Counted from the stretch's first letter, positions 5,979 through 13,877 are shown. The stretch is DNA of 15,943 nt from an uncultured Elusimicrobiales bacterium (GCA_944322775.1 CALUQA010000076.1:1-15943), one strand, 5' to 3'. Numbers and translations are program-made. The notes: generated from the letters alone by a model not told the origin.

Positions 5979-8696
5979 TTAGAAAGAGAATGCTAAACGC
6001 ACATTGGCGCCCCAACCTTCCGCCTGTCCCGTTAAGCCAAACACCGACAGGCTGGATTTAAGCGGCATCAGCGTTTCGTTGTTTTCATAGCTTACGCCAA
6101 TTTCCGCCTGGCCGGTTAAACCGCCCAAGTCCACATCGTTTACGCGGTGGCCGTCCACCGTTACGTTGCTGTCGGCGTCAAACTCATAAATGCCGTTTAC
6201 GCCCACATAGGGTTTATAGCGGTTGGCCAACGTGCCCAAGTTCAAGCGCGCACCAAAGCGGCCCGTTAAACTTTGGGTATTTTTAAATTTAATGTCCTGG
6301 CCCAGGTTATCGGTCACGTCATCGCCGGCCAAATACAGCCAGTTAAGTTTGCCGTAAAGCTGCAAGGCGGAAATATTCTGCACCAGCCCGGCCGTCAACC
6401 CGCCGAAGAAGCTGTCCTGGTCCAAGTCGGAAGACAAAGCGTCGGAAGAAAAATCCGTCTTTTGGTAACCCACCCGGGCCACCAATTCAAAGCGGCCTTC
6501 GTCGCTATAGGGCAGCAAAGCAAAACCGCCCAAAGCAAAGCTGTCACCGTCGCCGGTGGCGTCCGTCGGATCCGTGGAATAATGCCCGTGGGCATATTGC
6601 CCAAACACACCCAGCACATTTTCCCCGGTTTTAAACCAACGCCCGCCCTGCACAGCAAAGCTTTGCATATCAAAGCCGCTGCCGGTTTCATAGGAGTTAT
6701 CGTAATATTGAACGCCGGCAAACGTGTCGTTATCGGTTTTAAGCTTCACGGCTTCGTCAAAGGCATTGCCCAACATTTCATCGCCCAGGGTGACCATGGT
6801 CAACGTGGCCAATTGGGCTTGGGCATAGGGTTTGGCCAGTTCGTTTTTATATTGTCCTTTCACCGTCCATGCGGTTTGGCCGCTTTGGCTGTTGCTTTCA
6901 AGGGTATAGGCATAAGCACCCAACGTATCTCTGTTGAGCGTCAAAGACGAATTGCCCGGTGTATACGCCAGCGTTTGCGTATTTTCGGAAGGTTTGCCGT
7001 AAAGCACCACATTAATATTGTCTACATCTTCGTTAAAAGTTACGCTGCTGTTTAAACCGTAAATCGTCACATTGTCAAAACCGTTGACGGCATTCACGGT
7101 GCCGGTATAGTTGCGCAGCAGCAAGCTGTTGCCTTCTGCCACGGTGCCGTTGCCGCCGTAAAACTCCCCGTTTACCACCGTATTGCCCGAAAGCACCACC
7201 GTGTTGTTGCTGGTGGCCGTTTCCGTAGAAGAAGAGGTGGTATAACCGCCGTACACGTCGCCGGTGATGGTGACGTTGTTTAACTCAACAGTATTGCCGG
7301 AAGCTTCCCCTTCTGCACCATAACCGCCGTACACACTGCCGGTTAAAGTGCTGTTGGAAGCCGTAAACGTGTTGCCCGAAACGGCACCCGTCAAAGCATA
7401 CCCGCCATAAAAAGAACCGCCTAAGTTAGAGTTAGCCACGCTAAACGTATTGCCGCTGGCCGAAGCACCATACCCGCCATACATGGCCCCGCTGCCGCTA
7501 AAGGACGCATTGGCAATGCTCAGGCTGTTGCCCGTGGCCTCACCCCCGTTGGAGTAGCCGCCTGCCAAAACGGTTCCGCCTTGTTGCGCGCCCGAAATAT
7601 TCAAAACGTTATTGGTGGCTGCACCTTGGTCAGAATAACCGCCATAGGCCTGCGCGCCCGTAGCCAAAGAGTTGATAGACACTTGGTTTTTTAAGGCTTC
7701 GCCTTGAGCCGCATAACCGCCGTACACCATGGCACTGCCGCCCAAAGATGCGCCGGAAGCTACCGTCACCTTGTTACCTTCTGCATTATTGCTGCCGTTG
7801 GCCCAGCCGCCGGCCACCGTGCCGGAAGCCTGCCCGCCGGTAAGGCGCACTTCATTTTCATAGGCTTGGGAGCCTGCTTCGGTATACCCGCCGTACACAT
7901 CACCGCTGATGGTGCCGCTTTGCACCAGCACCAGGTTGCGTTCGGCAACGGAAGAGTTGGAGTATCCGCCGTACAAGTCTGCCTCTACGGTGCCGGCATT
8001 TTGCAAATTGACTTGGTTATTGTAAACGTCCCCTTCTTTGGAATAACCGCCATACACCGCACCGGTGCCGGAAGCATCGGTAATATTGCTGGCGCCGTTG
8101 ACGTTGACGGTGTTGTAGAAAACTTCACCGGTGCCGTCGCTGTAGCCCGCGGCAGCCGTGGTGCCCAATGTGGAAGCGTTATTAACGTTAAGTATGTTGT
8201 CGGTCACTTCGCCGGAATAGCCTTTGCCGGCCACCACTTGGTTTTTGGTTTGGCTGTTGTAATTTACTGTGCTGTTATCCAGCGTTACGGTGTTATTGGT
8301 AGCGTCTACGGCGGCTTCGCCGGCCACCACGTTAGCCTGCACGGTTACGTTGCGCAGGGTGACAATATTGTCCGTTGCGTTTAACTTTTGGGAAACGCCC
8401 GCCTTCAAATTGCTGGAGTTTACCGTTCCGCCTTCCACGCGCAATTCATTTTGTGTGGCATTGCCGTATTGGCTTTGCCCCGTGATGATATTGCCGTTAA
8501 ACGTACCATTGCGCACGGTTACCACGTTGGCATTTGTATCGGTTAACCCTTCGTCTTCTCTGTCTTCATTATCGCCGATGATATCATCGTTGTAAATTCT
8601 TTCCGAAACGTTATAAATGATATTATTGTTGCTGCCGGCCCACGCACTGGCACAGGCCACAAACAGGGCGGCGCACAACACCAAAAGTTTTTTCAT
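5979..8696 (-). CDS. Autotransporter (type Va) with glycine/tyrosine-rich repeat passenger
   Basis: A 905-aa surface protein. Signal peptide 1-20 (cleavage likely AWA|GS). The passenger, about 21-630, is built of short imperfect repeats of roughly 30-35 residues whose core is YGGY followed by a small-residue turn, then N.V.L-type strands. About twelve clear copies (VYGGYS, LYGGYS, VYGGYT, AGGWAN, VYGGYA, AYGGYS, AGGYSN, MYGGYG, FYGGYA, VYGGYG, VYGGYT, FYGGN) lie in the second half, with weaker AG-type copies before them. This suggests a beta-helix or beta-solenoid. The C-terminal about 270 residues are an autotransporter beta-barrel with alternating hydrophobic strands and a terminal Phe (RLAFSF) for outer-membrane insertion. 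The start is fixed by GCGGAGGGTGT before ATG 8696. It is transcribed alone. No adhesin or enzyme motif is visible; attachment to host or other cells is a guess. Confidence 0.9.
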   Translation of the reverse strand: MKKLLVLCAALFVACASAWAGSNNNIIYNVSERIYNDDIIGDNEDREDEGLTDTNANVVTVRNGTFNGNIITGQSQYGNATQNELRVEGGTVNSSNLKAGVSQKLNATDNIVTLRNVTVQANVVAGEAAVDATNNTVTLDNSTVNYNSQTKNQVVAGKGYSGEVTDNILNVNNASTLGTTAAAGYSDGTGEVFYNTVNVNGASNITDASGTGAVYGGYSKEGDVYNNQVNLQNAGTVEADLYGGYSNSSVAERNLVLVQSGTISGDVYGGYTEAGSQAYENEVRLTGGQASGTVAGGWANGSNNAEGNKVTVASGASLGGSAMVYGGYAAQGEALKNQVSINSLATGAQAYGGYSDQGAATNNVLNISGAQQGGTVLAGGYSNGGEATGNSLSIANASFSGSGAMYGGYGASASGNTFSVANSNLGGSFYGGYALTGAVSGNTFTASNSTLTGSVYGGYGAEGEASGNTVELNNVTITGDVYGGYTTSSSTETATSNNTVVLSGNTVVNGEFYGGNGTVAEGNSLLLRNYTGTVNAVNGFDNVTIYGLNSSVTFNEDVDNINVVLYGKPSENTQTLAYTPGNSSLTLNRDTLGAYAYTLESNSQSGQTAWTVKGQYKNELAKPYAQAQLATLTMVTLGDEMLGNAFDEAVKLKTDNDTFAGVQYYDNSYETGSGFDMQSFAVQGGRWFKTGENVLGVFGQYAHGHYSTDPTDATGDGDSFALGGFALLPYSDEGRFELVARVGYQKTDFSSDALSSDLDQDSFFGGLTAGLVQNISALQLYGKLNWLYLAGDDVTDNLGQDIKFKNTQSLTGRFGARLNLGTLANRYKPYVGVNGIYEFDADSNVTVDGHRVNDVDLGGLTGQAEIGVSYENNETLMPLKSSLSVFGLTGQAEGWGANVRLAFSF
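7140..8500 (-). repeat. Imperfect tandem repeats encoding the YGGY passenger units
   Basis: Within the autotransporter gene, units of roughly 90-105 bp recur about 12-17 times. On the plus strand the recurring core reads as variants of CCGCCGTA or CCGCCATA (reverse of TAYGGYGG, encoding YGGY), spaced about one unit apart. The copies differ at most other positions, so this is an old protein repeat and not a recent DNA expansion or a CRISPR. Confidence 0.8.
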
Positions 8697-8728
8697 ACAC
8701 CCTCCGCGTTATAAATACATCTATGTCC

Positions 8729-8734
8729 ATTATA
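8729..8734 (-). promoter_or_regulatory. -10 element of the autotransporter promoter
   Basis: A perfect TATAAT on the minus strand (8734-8729), preceded directly by TG. The expected start is about 8722, giving a leader of about 25 nt that includes GGAGG. No good -35 is visible at the usual distance. Confidence 0.5.
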
Positions 8735-8761
8735 CAGATTTTTGGCCCTTTCGTACGCACT

Positions 8762-8789
8762 TTGACGGTTTAATTTGCTAGAGTAGATA
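8762..8789 (+). promoter_or_regulatory. Probable promoter of deoB, divergent from the autotransporter promoter
   Basis: TTGACG (8762-8767) lies 16 nt ahead of TAGATA (8784-8789). An alternative extended -10, TGCTAGAGT (8776-8784), overlaps it. Either gives a leader of about 45-50 nt ending in a hairpin that contains the ribosome binding site. Confidence 0.45.
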
Positions 8790-8823
8790 AAAGACATCAA
8801 ACCGGCAGGCCCAAAGGCCCGGC

Positions 8824-8840
8824 GGTTAGGAGCGCTAACC
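8824..8840 (+). promoter_or_regulatory. Hairpin overlapping the deoB ribosome binding site
   Basis: GGTTAG (8824-8829) and CTAACC (8835-8840) form a perfect 6-bp stem with a GAGCG loop. It abuts the ATG at 8841. The Shine-Dalgarno AGGAG (8828-8832) is split between stem and loop, so folding could limit ribosome access. The same sites could instead be a protein operator. Confidence 0.5.
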
Positions 8841-10049
8841 ATGCAAGAAAAAGGACGCGTAATTATCTTAATGATGGACTCTTTTGGCGTAGGAGGGGCC
8901 GAGGACGCCGCCAAATTTGGCGACGAAGGCGCCGATACCCTGGGCCACATTGCAGCCGCACGCGGCGGCATTAAACTGCCCAACCTGGCACAGCTGGGGC
9001 TGTTTAAAGCAGCCCAAGCTTCCACCGGCAAGGCCGTGCCCGCCGGGGAACAACCTGCCGCCCAGGTGCTTTTGCCTTCCAAATACGGTTATATGAAAGA
9101 AGTAAGCAAAGGCAAAGACACTTCTTCCGGTCATTGGGAAATGGCCGGCGTGCCCGTAACGTTTGACTGGGGCTACTTTCCGCACGATTATCCGTCCTTT
9201 CCAAAAGAACTGATAGACCGAATTTGCGCAGAAGCAGGCTTGCCCGGCATTTTGGGCAACAAGGCCGCTTCCGGCACCGTGATTATAGAAGAACTGGGTG
9301 AAGAGCACATCAAAACCGGCAAACCCATTTGCTACACCTCGGCCGACAGCGTGTTTCAAATTGCCGCGCATGAAAAACACTTTGGGTTGGAGCGGCTCTA
9401 CCACGTGTGCGAAATTGCCTTTAAACATTTAAAGCCCTACAATATTGCCCGCGTTATCGCGCGTCCGTTTGAAGGCGAGAAAAAAGGCGAATTTAAACGC
9501 ACCAAAAACCGCCATGACTATTCCGTCAAGCCGCCGCACGAAACCTTGCTGGACGTAATGAAAAATGCGGGCGGAAACGTTATCTCCGTCGGCAAAATTG
9601 CCGATATTTACGCCCATTGCGGCATTACGCGCGCGGTAAAAGCGTCCGGCTTGGAAGAGCTGTGGAACGTGACATTGCAAGAAGTTAAAAACGCCCCCGA
9701 CAACAGCATTATTTTTACCAACTTTGTGGATTTTGACATGACCTGGGGCCACCGCCGCAACGTGGAAGGCTATGCGCAAGGGCCGGACTATTTTGACAGC
9801 CGCCTGCCGGAACTGGCCGCCATTTTAAAAGACAATGATATTGTCTTTGTCACGGCCGACCACGGCTGCGACCCCACCTATAAAGGAACCGACCACACCC
9901 GCGAACACGTGCCCGTGCTGCTGTTTGGCAAACACGTAAAACCGGGCTGTGTGGGTGCACGCACCACATATGCGGACTTGGGCGCCACCGCCGCCGAATA
10001 CTTGGGCCTGCCAAAATTGCTTACAGGCAAAAGCTTCTTAAACGACTAA
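8841..10049 (+). CDS. deoB: Phosphopentomutase
   Basis: A 402-aa cytoplasmic, Mn-dependent enzyme of the alkaline phosphatase superfamily. It interconverts ribose/deoxyribose 1-phosphate and 5-phosphate in nucleoside salvage and breakdown. The sequence follows the E. coli DeoB type (407 aa) end to end. Metal ligands are in place: D13 (MDSFGVG), D299 and H304 (FVDFDMTWGHRR), D340-H341 (TADHGCDP) and H352 (GTDHTREHVP). The phosphate-carrying Thr is T94 in GKDTSSGHWEMAG. Other signatures are GTVIIEELGEEHIKTGKPICYTSADSVFQIA split over 145-175, VGKIADIYAHCGIT and RLPEL. The start at 8841 follows TTAGGAG. The gene stands alone, without deoA, deoC or deoD beside it. Confidence 0.98.
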   Translation: MQEKGRVIILMMDSFGVGGAEDAAKFGDEGADTLGHIAAARGGIKLPNLAQLGLFKAAQASTGKAVPAGEQPAAQVLLPSKYGYMKEVSKGKDTSSGHWEMAGVPVTFDWGYFPHDYPSFPKELIDRICAEAGLPGILGNKAASGTVIIEELGEEHIKTGKPICYTSADSVFQIAAHEKHFGLERLYHVCEIAFKHLKPYNIARVIARPFEGEKKGEFKRTKNRHDYSVKPPHETLLDVMKNAGGNVISVGKIADIYAHCGITRAVKASGLEELWNVTLQEVKNAPDNSIIFTNFVDFDMTWGHRRNVEGYAQGPDYFDSRLPELAAILKDNDIVFVTADHGCDPTYKGTDHTREHVPVLLFGKHVKPGCVGARTTYADLGATAAEYLGLPKLLTGKSFLND

Positions 10050-10051
10050 AC

Positions 10052-10081
10052 AAAAACCCCGGGGCTAACCCGGGGTTTTTT
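10052..10081. terminator. Bidirectional terminator between convergent deoB and flavoprotein genes
   Basis: AAAAACCCCGGG (10052-10063) pairs perfectly with CCCGGGGTTTTT (10069-10080) around a GCTAA loop, with a T-run on either strand. It lies 2 nt after the deoB stop and just beyond the flavoprotein stop. Confidence 0.93.
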
Positions 10082-10082
10082 A

Positions 10083-11150
10083 TCAGCTTATGATGGAAAT
10101 GCTGGCCAGGCCGCTTTGCATAACCAGTTTGCGCAAAAACGGCTGATACATAAACGGACATTTAAACAGTTTGCCCCACAATTTAAGCCGCAGCGCCAGC
10201 GTGGCCCGGGCATACCTGCGGTGCTCGCGCGGGCTGGGGTTTGGCTCCAGCACAGCTGCCAGTTTTTGCGCGCTTATCAGTGCGCTGGATATGCCTTCCA
10301 AACTGCTGGGGCTGATAAACCCCGCCGCTTCCCCTATCAAAAATACGCCTTTTTCCCCCAGGCAAAATTCTTTCCAGCCGGACGGGCGCAGCACGCGGCA
10401 GGCTTCCGTTTTAAGCGCGGGGCCGAACTGAAAGCCGCATTTGGCCAATTTTTGTTTTTGGCGTTCAAACCGGGCGCGGCATTGGGCGGCGGGATAAGCC
10501 CCTCCAAAAATAAAATAGCCGTCTTTGGATACGGACCAGGAATAACAGTCCGTTTCCTGCGGGTCAAAAATGCAGGAATAAAACGGGCTTTTGTGCGTTT
10601 CTTTAAACCACTGCTGCACGGCCACATAACTGCGCACTTTGTGACGGGCAAAAAACGTACGCCGCACCAAAGAGTCCGCCCCGTCCGCCCCCACGATTCG
10701 TTTGGCCGTTGCCGTTTTTTCCTGTCCGTTTTGGCGGTAGGTTACGTCAAAAAAACCGTCTTCGCGGCGGGCCAGGTGCGTCACCTGGGCGCCGTTTTCC
10801 ACCTGCACGCCGGCAGGGATAAGCGTTTGCAGCCAGCGGTCAAATTTTTGGCGGTCCATGTTGATGTAAAAGCGCTGATAATGCCGCGTCAGCCCCGTGG
10901 CCAAATCCAACGTGCGCACGGCAAAAAGCTGCGGGTCCACCAGCACCGATTTGGGCAGCGTTAAATCAAACCGCGCCAACGCTTTTTGCGCGTCAGGTGC
11001 CAGCAGACCGCCGCACGGCTTGGCAAAGCCGCCTTGCTGAAACGTTTTTTTATCCAGGCACAGCACTTTTTGGCCGTTTAACAGCCGCGCCAAGGTGCTG
11101 CCCGCCGGCCCCAAGCCGACAATTAATACATCAAACATGCTTTCTCTCAT
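10083..11150 (-). CDS. FAD-dependent oxidoreductase, geranylgeranyl reductase family
   Basis: A 355-aa flavoprotein. The N-terminal Rossmann fold is FDVLIVGLGPAGSTLARLL (GxGPAG at 12-17), with the acidic ribose-binding end at CLDKK. KPCGGLLAPDAQKAL (44-58) is typical of the geranylgeranyl-reductase-like group. GADGADS (154-160) is the second FAD motif and IGEAAGFISPSSLEGISSAL (272-291) the third; here Glu replaces the usual Asp of GDAAG. Family members reduce isoprenoid chains or act as FAD monooxygenases; the substrate here is unknown, and quinone or membrane-lipid tailoring is only a guess. The start could be 11150 (GAGG very close ahead) or 11138 (AGAGA ahead), which removes four residues. 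It is transcribed alone. Confidence 0.88.
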   Translation of the reverse strand: MRESMFDVLIVGLGPAGSTLARLLNGQKVLCLDKKTFQQGGFAKPCGGLLAPDAQKALARFDLTLPKSVLVDPQLFAVRTLDLATGLTRHYQRFYINMDRQKFDRWLQTLIPAGVQVENGAQVTHLARREDGFFDVTYRQNGQEKTATAKRIVGADGADSLVRRTFFARHKVRSYVAVQQWFKETHKSPFYSCIFDPQETDCYSWSVSKDGYFIFGGAYPAAQCRARFERQKQKLAKCGFQFGPALKTEACRVLRPSGWKEFCLGEKGVFLIGEAAGFISPSSLEGISSALISAQKLAAVLEPNPSPREHRRYARATLALRLKLWGKLFKCPFMYQPFLRKLVMQSGLASISIIS

Positions 11151-11155
11151 GCCTC

Positions 11156-11193
11156 ACGCAGTGGTTTATAGAAAATTTTTACATACACTGCGT
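11156..11193 (-). promoter_or_regulatory. Inverted repeat in the leader of the flavoprotein gene
   Basis: ACGCAGTG (11156-11163) and CACTGCGT (11186-11193) are perfect 8-bp arms around a 22-nt AT-rich centre. On the minus strand the second arm runs into GAGG and then the ATG at 11150. It could be an mRNA stem-loop next to the ribosome binding site. It could also be an operator, since the centre holds a TATAAA that could itself act as a -10. Confidence 0.45.
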
Positions 11194-11211
11194 CACCAAA
11201 ATACTTTGTTT

Positions 11212-11220
11212 ATTTTAGCA
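11212..11220 (-). promoter_or_regulatory. Candidate extended -10 of the flavoprotein gene
   Basis: On the minus strand TGCTAAAAT (11220-11212) matches the extended -10 seen at several other genes here. A start near 11205 gives a leader of about 55 nt that includes the 8-bp inverted repeat. No convincing -35. Confidence 0.4.
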
Positions 11221-11275
11221 ATTCTGCCAAAACAAAACCGCTGTATATCTTTATACCTTCATGTAAACACACAAC

Positions 11276-11306
11276 AAAAAACGAGCGCTTAAAAGCGCCC
11301 GTTTTT
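11276..11306 (-). terminator. Terminator of the copper ATPase gene
   Basis: CGAGCGCTT (11282-11290) pairs with AAGCGCCCG (11293-11301) with one A-C mismatch, flanked by A/T runs. On the minus strand it ends in a run of T. It starts about 14 nt beyond the ATPase stop. Confidence 0.85.
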
Positions 11307-11319
11307 AGGTCTGTCTTTT

Positions 11320-11526
11320 TTATTTATTTTCAATACGGGTCACTTTATAGCCGGCTTTTTCCACCGCGTCTTTTAAGGCGGCGTCTTCGGCCGGGCCGGT
11401 TACTTCGGCCGTTTTGGCAGCCAGGTCCACCTTGGCTTTTACCCCCGGCAGGGCACTCAGCGCCGCTTCCACGCGGCCGGCGCAATGCATGCACATCATT
11501 CCTTCTATATGAATAATTTTGCTCAT
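11320..11526 (-). CDS. Internal in-frame start: free CopZ-like copper chaperone (68 aa)
   Basis: The C-terminal HMA domain of the ATPase begins at an in-frame Met (residue 778, ATG 11526) preceded by TTTGGAGGAACCT. That GGAGG is a textbook Shine-Dalgarno 5 nt from the ATG and is stronger than the one in front of the ATPase itself. Initiation here would make a soluble 68-aa protein MSKIIHIEG..., with the complete GMxCxxC copper site and full HMA length. Its size and sequence look like a stand-alone CopZ chaperone. Two readings fit: a copZ gene fused to copA by loss of the copA stop, with the site kept as a relic, or a gene that makes both products. The sequence cannot tell them apart. Confidence 0.55.
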   Translation of the reverse strand: MSKIIHIEGMMCMHCAGRVEAALSALPGVKAKVDLAAKTAEVTGPAEDAALKDAVEKAGYKVTRIENK

Positions 11527-13857
11527 AGGTTCCTCCAAATCTGTTGCTAACGGGCATTCCCCCGCACAAGGGGAACAAGCCGTTTGCATGCGTTTGCCAA
11601 ACGGTTTATAGCGGCGCAGGCGCAGGGCATTGCTGACCACAAACACGGAACTTAAGCTCATGCACGCCGCGGCAAACATGGGGTTTAACCGCCAGCCCAG
11701 CCAATGATAAAACACCCCTGCCGCCAGCGGTATGCCGCACACGTTATAAAAGAAAGCCCAAAACAAGTTTTCTTTTATGTTTTTAATCACCGCGCGGGAA
11801 AGGCGCACCGCCGCGGGCACGCCCGTCAAATCGTTTTTAACAAGCACCACGTCAGCCGTTTCCAGCGCCACATCGGTGCCGGCGCCCACGGCCATGCCCA
11901 CATCTGCCCGGGCCAGGGCGGGGGCGTCGTTAATGCCGTCGCCCACCATAATCACTTTTTTGCCTTGGCTTTGCAAACGGCGGATTTCGGCCTCTTTATC
12001 CTGCGGCAAAACGCCCGCAATAATGTGCGTCAGCCCCAGTTGAGCACCCACCGCACGGGCGGTGCGCTCATTGTCGCCGGTTAAAAGGACAGCGTCCAGT
12101 TTCAGTTGTTTTAATTGTTCAATGGCAGCAGCGGCCGAGGGCTTGAGTTTGTCGGCCAGAGCCAAAAGGCCGGCCAGCTGCCCGTCAAAAGCAAAATACA
12201 GCACCGTTTTGCCTTGCTCCGCCCAGGCTTGGGCCTGCTTTTCAAAACGCTCGGCCACGGCCACGCCGCGGCTTTGCATTAACGCGGCATTGCCCGCCAC
12301 CACCTGCCGCCCGTTTACGCGCGTACAAATGCCGGCACCGGGCAACGTTTCAAACTGTTCCGCCGTCTGCGGGGGCACGGGCTGTGCCTGCGGCGCGCGC
12401 AATACGGCGCGCGAAAGCGGATGTTCGGAAGGGCTTTCCGCCCACACGGCCAGCGACCAAAAATCTTTTTCGTTAACGCCGTCTGCCAACAGCACATCGG
12501 TCACTTCAGGCTGGCCTTGGGTGAGTGTGCCGGTTTTATCAAAAACTACGGTGTCTGCCAGGCGGGCGGTTTCCAGCGTTTCGGCCGATTTAAACAAAAT
12601 GCCGTTTCGGGCCCCGGTTCCGGTGCCCACCATAATGGCCGTGGGCGTGGCAAGCCCCAAAGCACACGGGCAGGAAATAACCAGCACCGCCACGGCACAG
12701 CCCAAAGCCCAGCCCCAGCCAAAGCCGCACAAAAGCCACACCGCCGCCGTCAGCACGGCCAGGCCGATGACCACCGGCACAAACACACCGCTTACTTTGT
12801 CTGCCAAGCGCCCGATGGGGGCTTTGGAGGCGGAAGCTTCTTCCACCAAGCGGATAATTTGACTAAGCAGTGTTTTTTGCCCGGTTTGCGTTACCTGAAA
12901 GCGAAAGTAGCCCGCACGGTTTATGGTGCCCGCGCGCACCTGGGCGCCGGTTTCTTTGTCCACCGGCAGACTTTCGCCCGTTAAAGCGGCTTCGTCCAAG
13001 GCGCCGCGCCCGCTGACAATCACGCCGTCTGCCGGCACGGACATGCCCGCCTTAACCGCCAAAATATCGCCTGTCTTTATGTCGGCGGCGTCTATTTCTT
13101 TTTCGGTTTCGTTTTCCACCCGCAAAGCTTTTTGCGGGGTGAGTTTAAGCAGTTGTTCAATGGCGCCGGACGTTTTGCGTTTGGCGCGGCTTTCCAAATA
13201 TTTGCCCAGCGTGATGAGCGTTAAAATCATGCCGGCGGACTCAAAATAAAGCCCTTGCAACGCTTGCACCGCACCGGCCCAGCCGTCCGCTTGGCCCATT
13301 AAAAACAGCACACGATACAACGTCCACAACCCCGACGAAAACGCCGCGCCGGACCCCACGGCAATCAGGCTGTTCATATTGGGTGCGCCGTGCAAAAGGG
13401 TTTTAAACCCGTTGGCAAAAATTTCGCGGTTAATAAAAAGAATAGGAATGACCAGCAGCAGCTGCGTCAGCGCAAAAGCGCCCGGGTTATGCGCCAATGC
13501 TTTGGGCAAAGGCAGGCCGGCCATGTGCCCCATGGACACATAAAAAAGCGGCAGCAAAAAACCAAGCGACGCCCAAAACCGAAAGCGCAAAGCGTGTTCG
13601 GCTTCATCAGCCACTTTGTTTTGCGGGGCGGCTTGCGGGGCGGCGGGCTCATCTGTTTGTGCGCCATAGCCTGCGCGTTCCACGGCGGATATAATATCAG
13701 CCGTGCTTAAAATATGTTCGTCAAACTCTGCCGTAAGCGTATTTTGTAGCAGGTTTACATCTGCTTTTTGCATACCGCGCAAAGCGCGCACGGCTTTTTC
13801 CACCCGGGCAGAACAGGCGGCACAACTCATGCCGGAAATGATAAATTTTTTCTTCAT
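11320..13857 (-). CDS. copA: Cu(I)-exporting P-type ATPase with N- and C-terminal HMA domains
   Basis: An 845-aa inner-membrane pump that exports Cu(I) using ATP. Order: N-terminal HMA domain with GMSCAAC (9-15); an Ala/Pro linker; the first transmembrane helices 95-220; actuator domain with TGES (293-296); the CPC ion-binding motif at C396-P397-C398; the phosphorylated Asp D440 in DKTGT; SEHP with H479; TGDN (593-596) and GDGINDAP (639-646); then the last helices with the copper-type YN (704-705) and MxxSS (733-737). After the last helix comes a Cys-containing linker (CSPCAGEC, 761-768) and a second HMA domain, GMMCMHCAGRVE (786-797). Copper is the best fit from YN/MxxSS; silver is also possible. 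AAGGGG precedes ATG 13857. No copper regulator gene lies nearby. Confidence 0.96.
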   Translation of the reverse strand: MKKKFIISGMSCAACSARVEKAVRALRGMQKADVNLLQNTLTAEFDEHILSTADIISAVERAGYGAQTDEPAAPQAAPQNKVADEAEHALRFRFWASLGFLLPLFYVSMGHMAGLPLPKALAHNPGAFALTQLLLVIPILFINREIFANGFKTLLHGAPNMNSLIAVGSGAAFSSGLWTLYRVLFLMGQADGWAGAVQALQGLYFESAGMILTLITLGKYLESRAKRKTSGAIEQLLKLTPQKALRVENETEKEIDAADIKTGDILAVKAGMSVPADGVIVSGRGALDEAALTGESLPVDKETGAQVRAGTINRAGYFRFQVTQTGQKTLLSQIIRLVEEASASKAPIGRLADKVSGVFVPVVIGLAVLTAAVWLLCGFGWGWALGCAVAVLVISCPCALGLATPTAIMVGTGTGARNGILFKSAETLETARLADTVVFDKTGTLTQGQPEVTDVLLADGVNEKDFWSLAVWAESPSEHPLSRAVLRAPQAQPVPPQTAEQFETLPGAGICTRVNGRQVVAGNAALMQSRGVAVAERFEKQAQAWAEQGKTVLYFAFDGQLAGLLALADKLKPSAAAAIEQLKQLKLDAVLLTGDNERTARAVGAQLGLTHIIAGVLPQDKEAEIRRLQSQGKKVIMVGDGINDAPALARADVGMAVGAGTDVALETADVVLVKNDLTGVPAAVRLSRAVIKNIKENLFWAFFYNVCGIPLAAGVFYHWLGWRLNPMFAAACMSLSSVFVVSNALRLRRYKPFGKRMQTACSPCAGECPLATDLEEPMSKIIHIEGMMCMHCAGRVEAALSALPGVKAKVDLAAKTAEVTGPAEDAALKDAVEKAGYKVTRIENK

Positions 13858-13871
13858 AAATCCCCTTTTCT

Positions 13872-13877
13872 ATTATA
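13872..13877 (-). promoter_or_regulatory. -10 element of the copper ATPase promoter
   Basis: A perfect TATAAT on the minus strand (13877-13872), preceded directly by TG, about 15 nt upstream of the ATG. The expected start near 13865 leaves a very short leader carrying AAGGGG. No clear -35 and no recognisable CsoR or CopY site. Confidence 0.45.

Noticed and set aside
6273..7055. A 260-codon open frame on the plus strand opposite the autotransporter gene
   Set aside because: It is a shadow of the beta-barrel-coding strand: no ribosome binding site or promoter, low-complexity translation, and the minus-strand reading has a complete autotransporter architecture.
7140..8500. Regularly spaced repeats that could suggest a CRISPR array
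   Set aside because: Units are in frame, degenerate at most positions and encode a protein repeat inside an autotransporter; there are no identical repeats with unique spacers and no cas genes.
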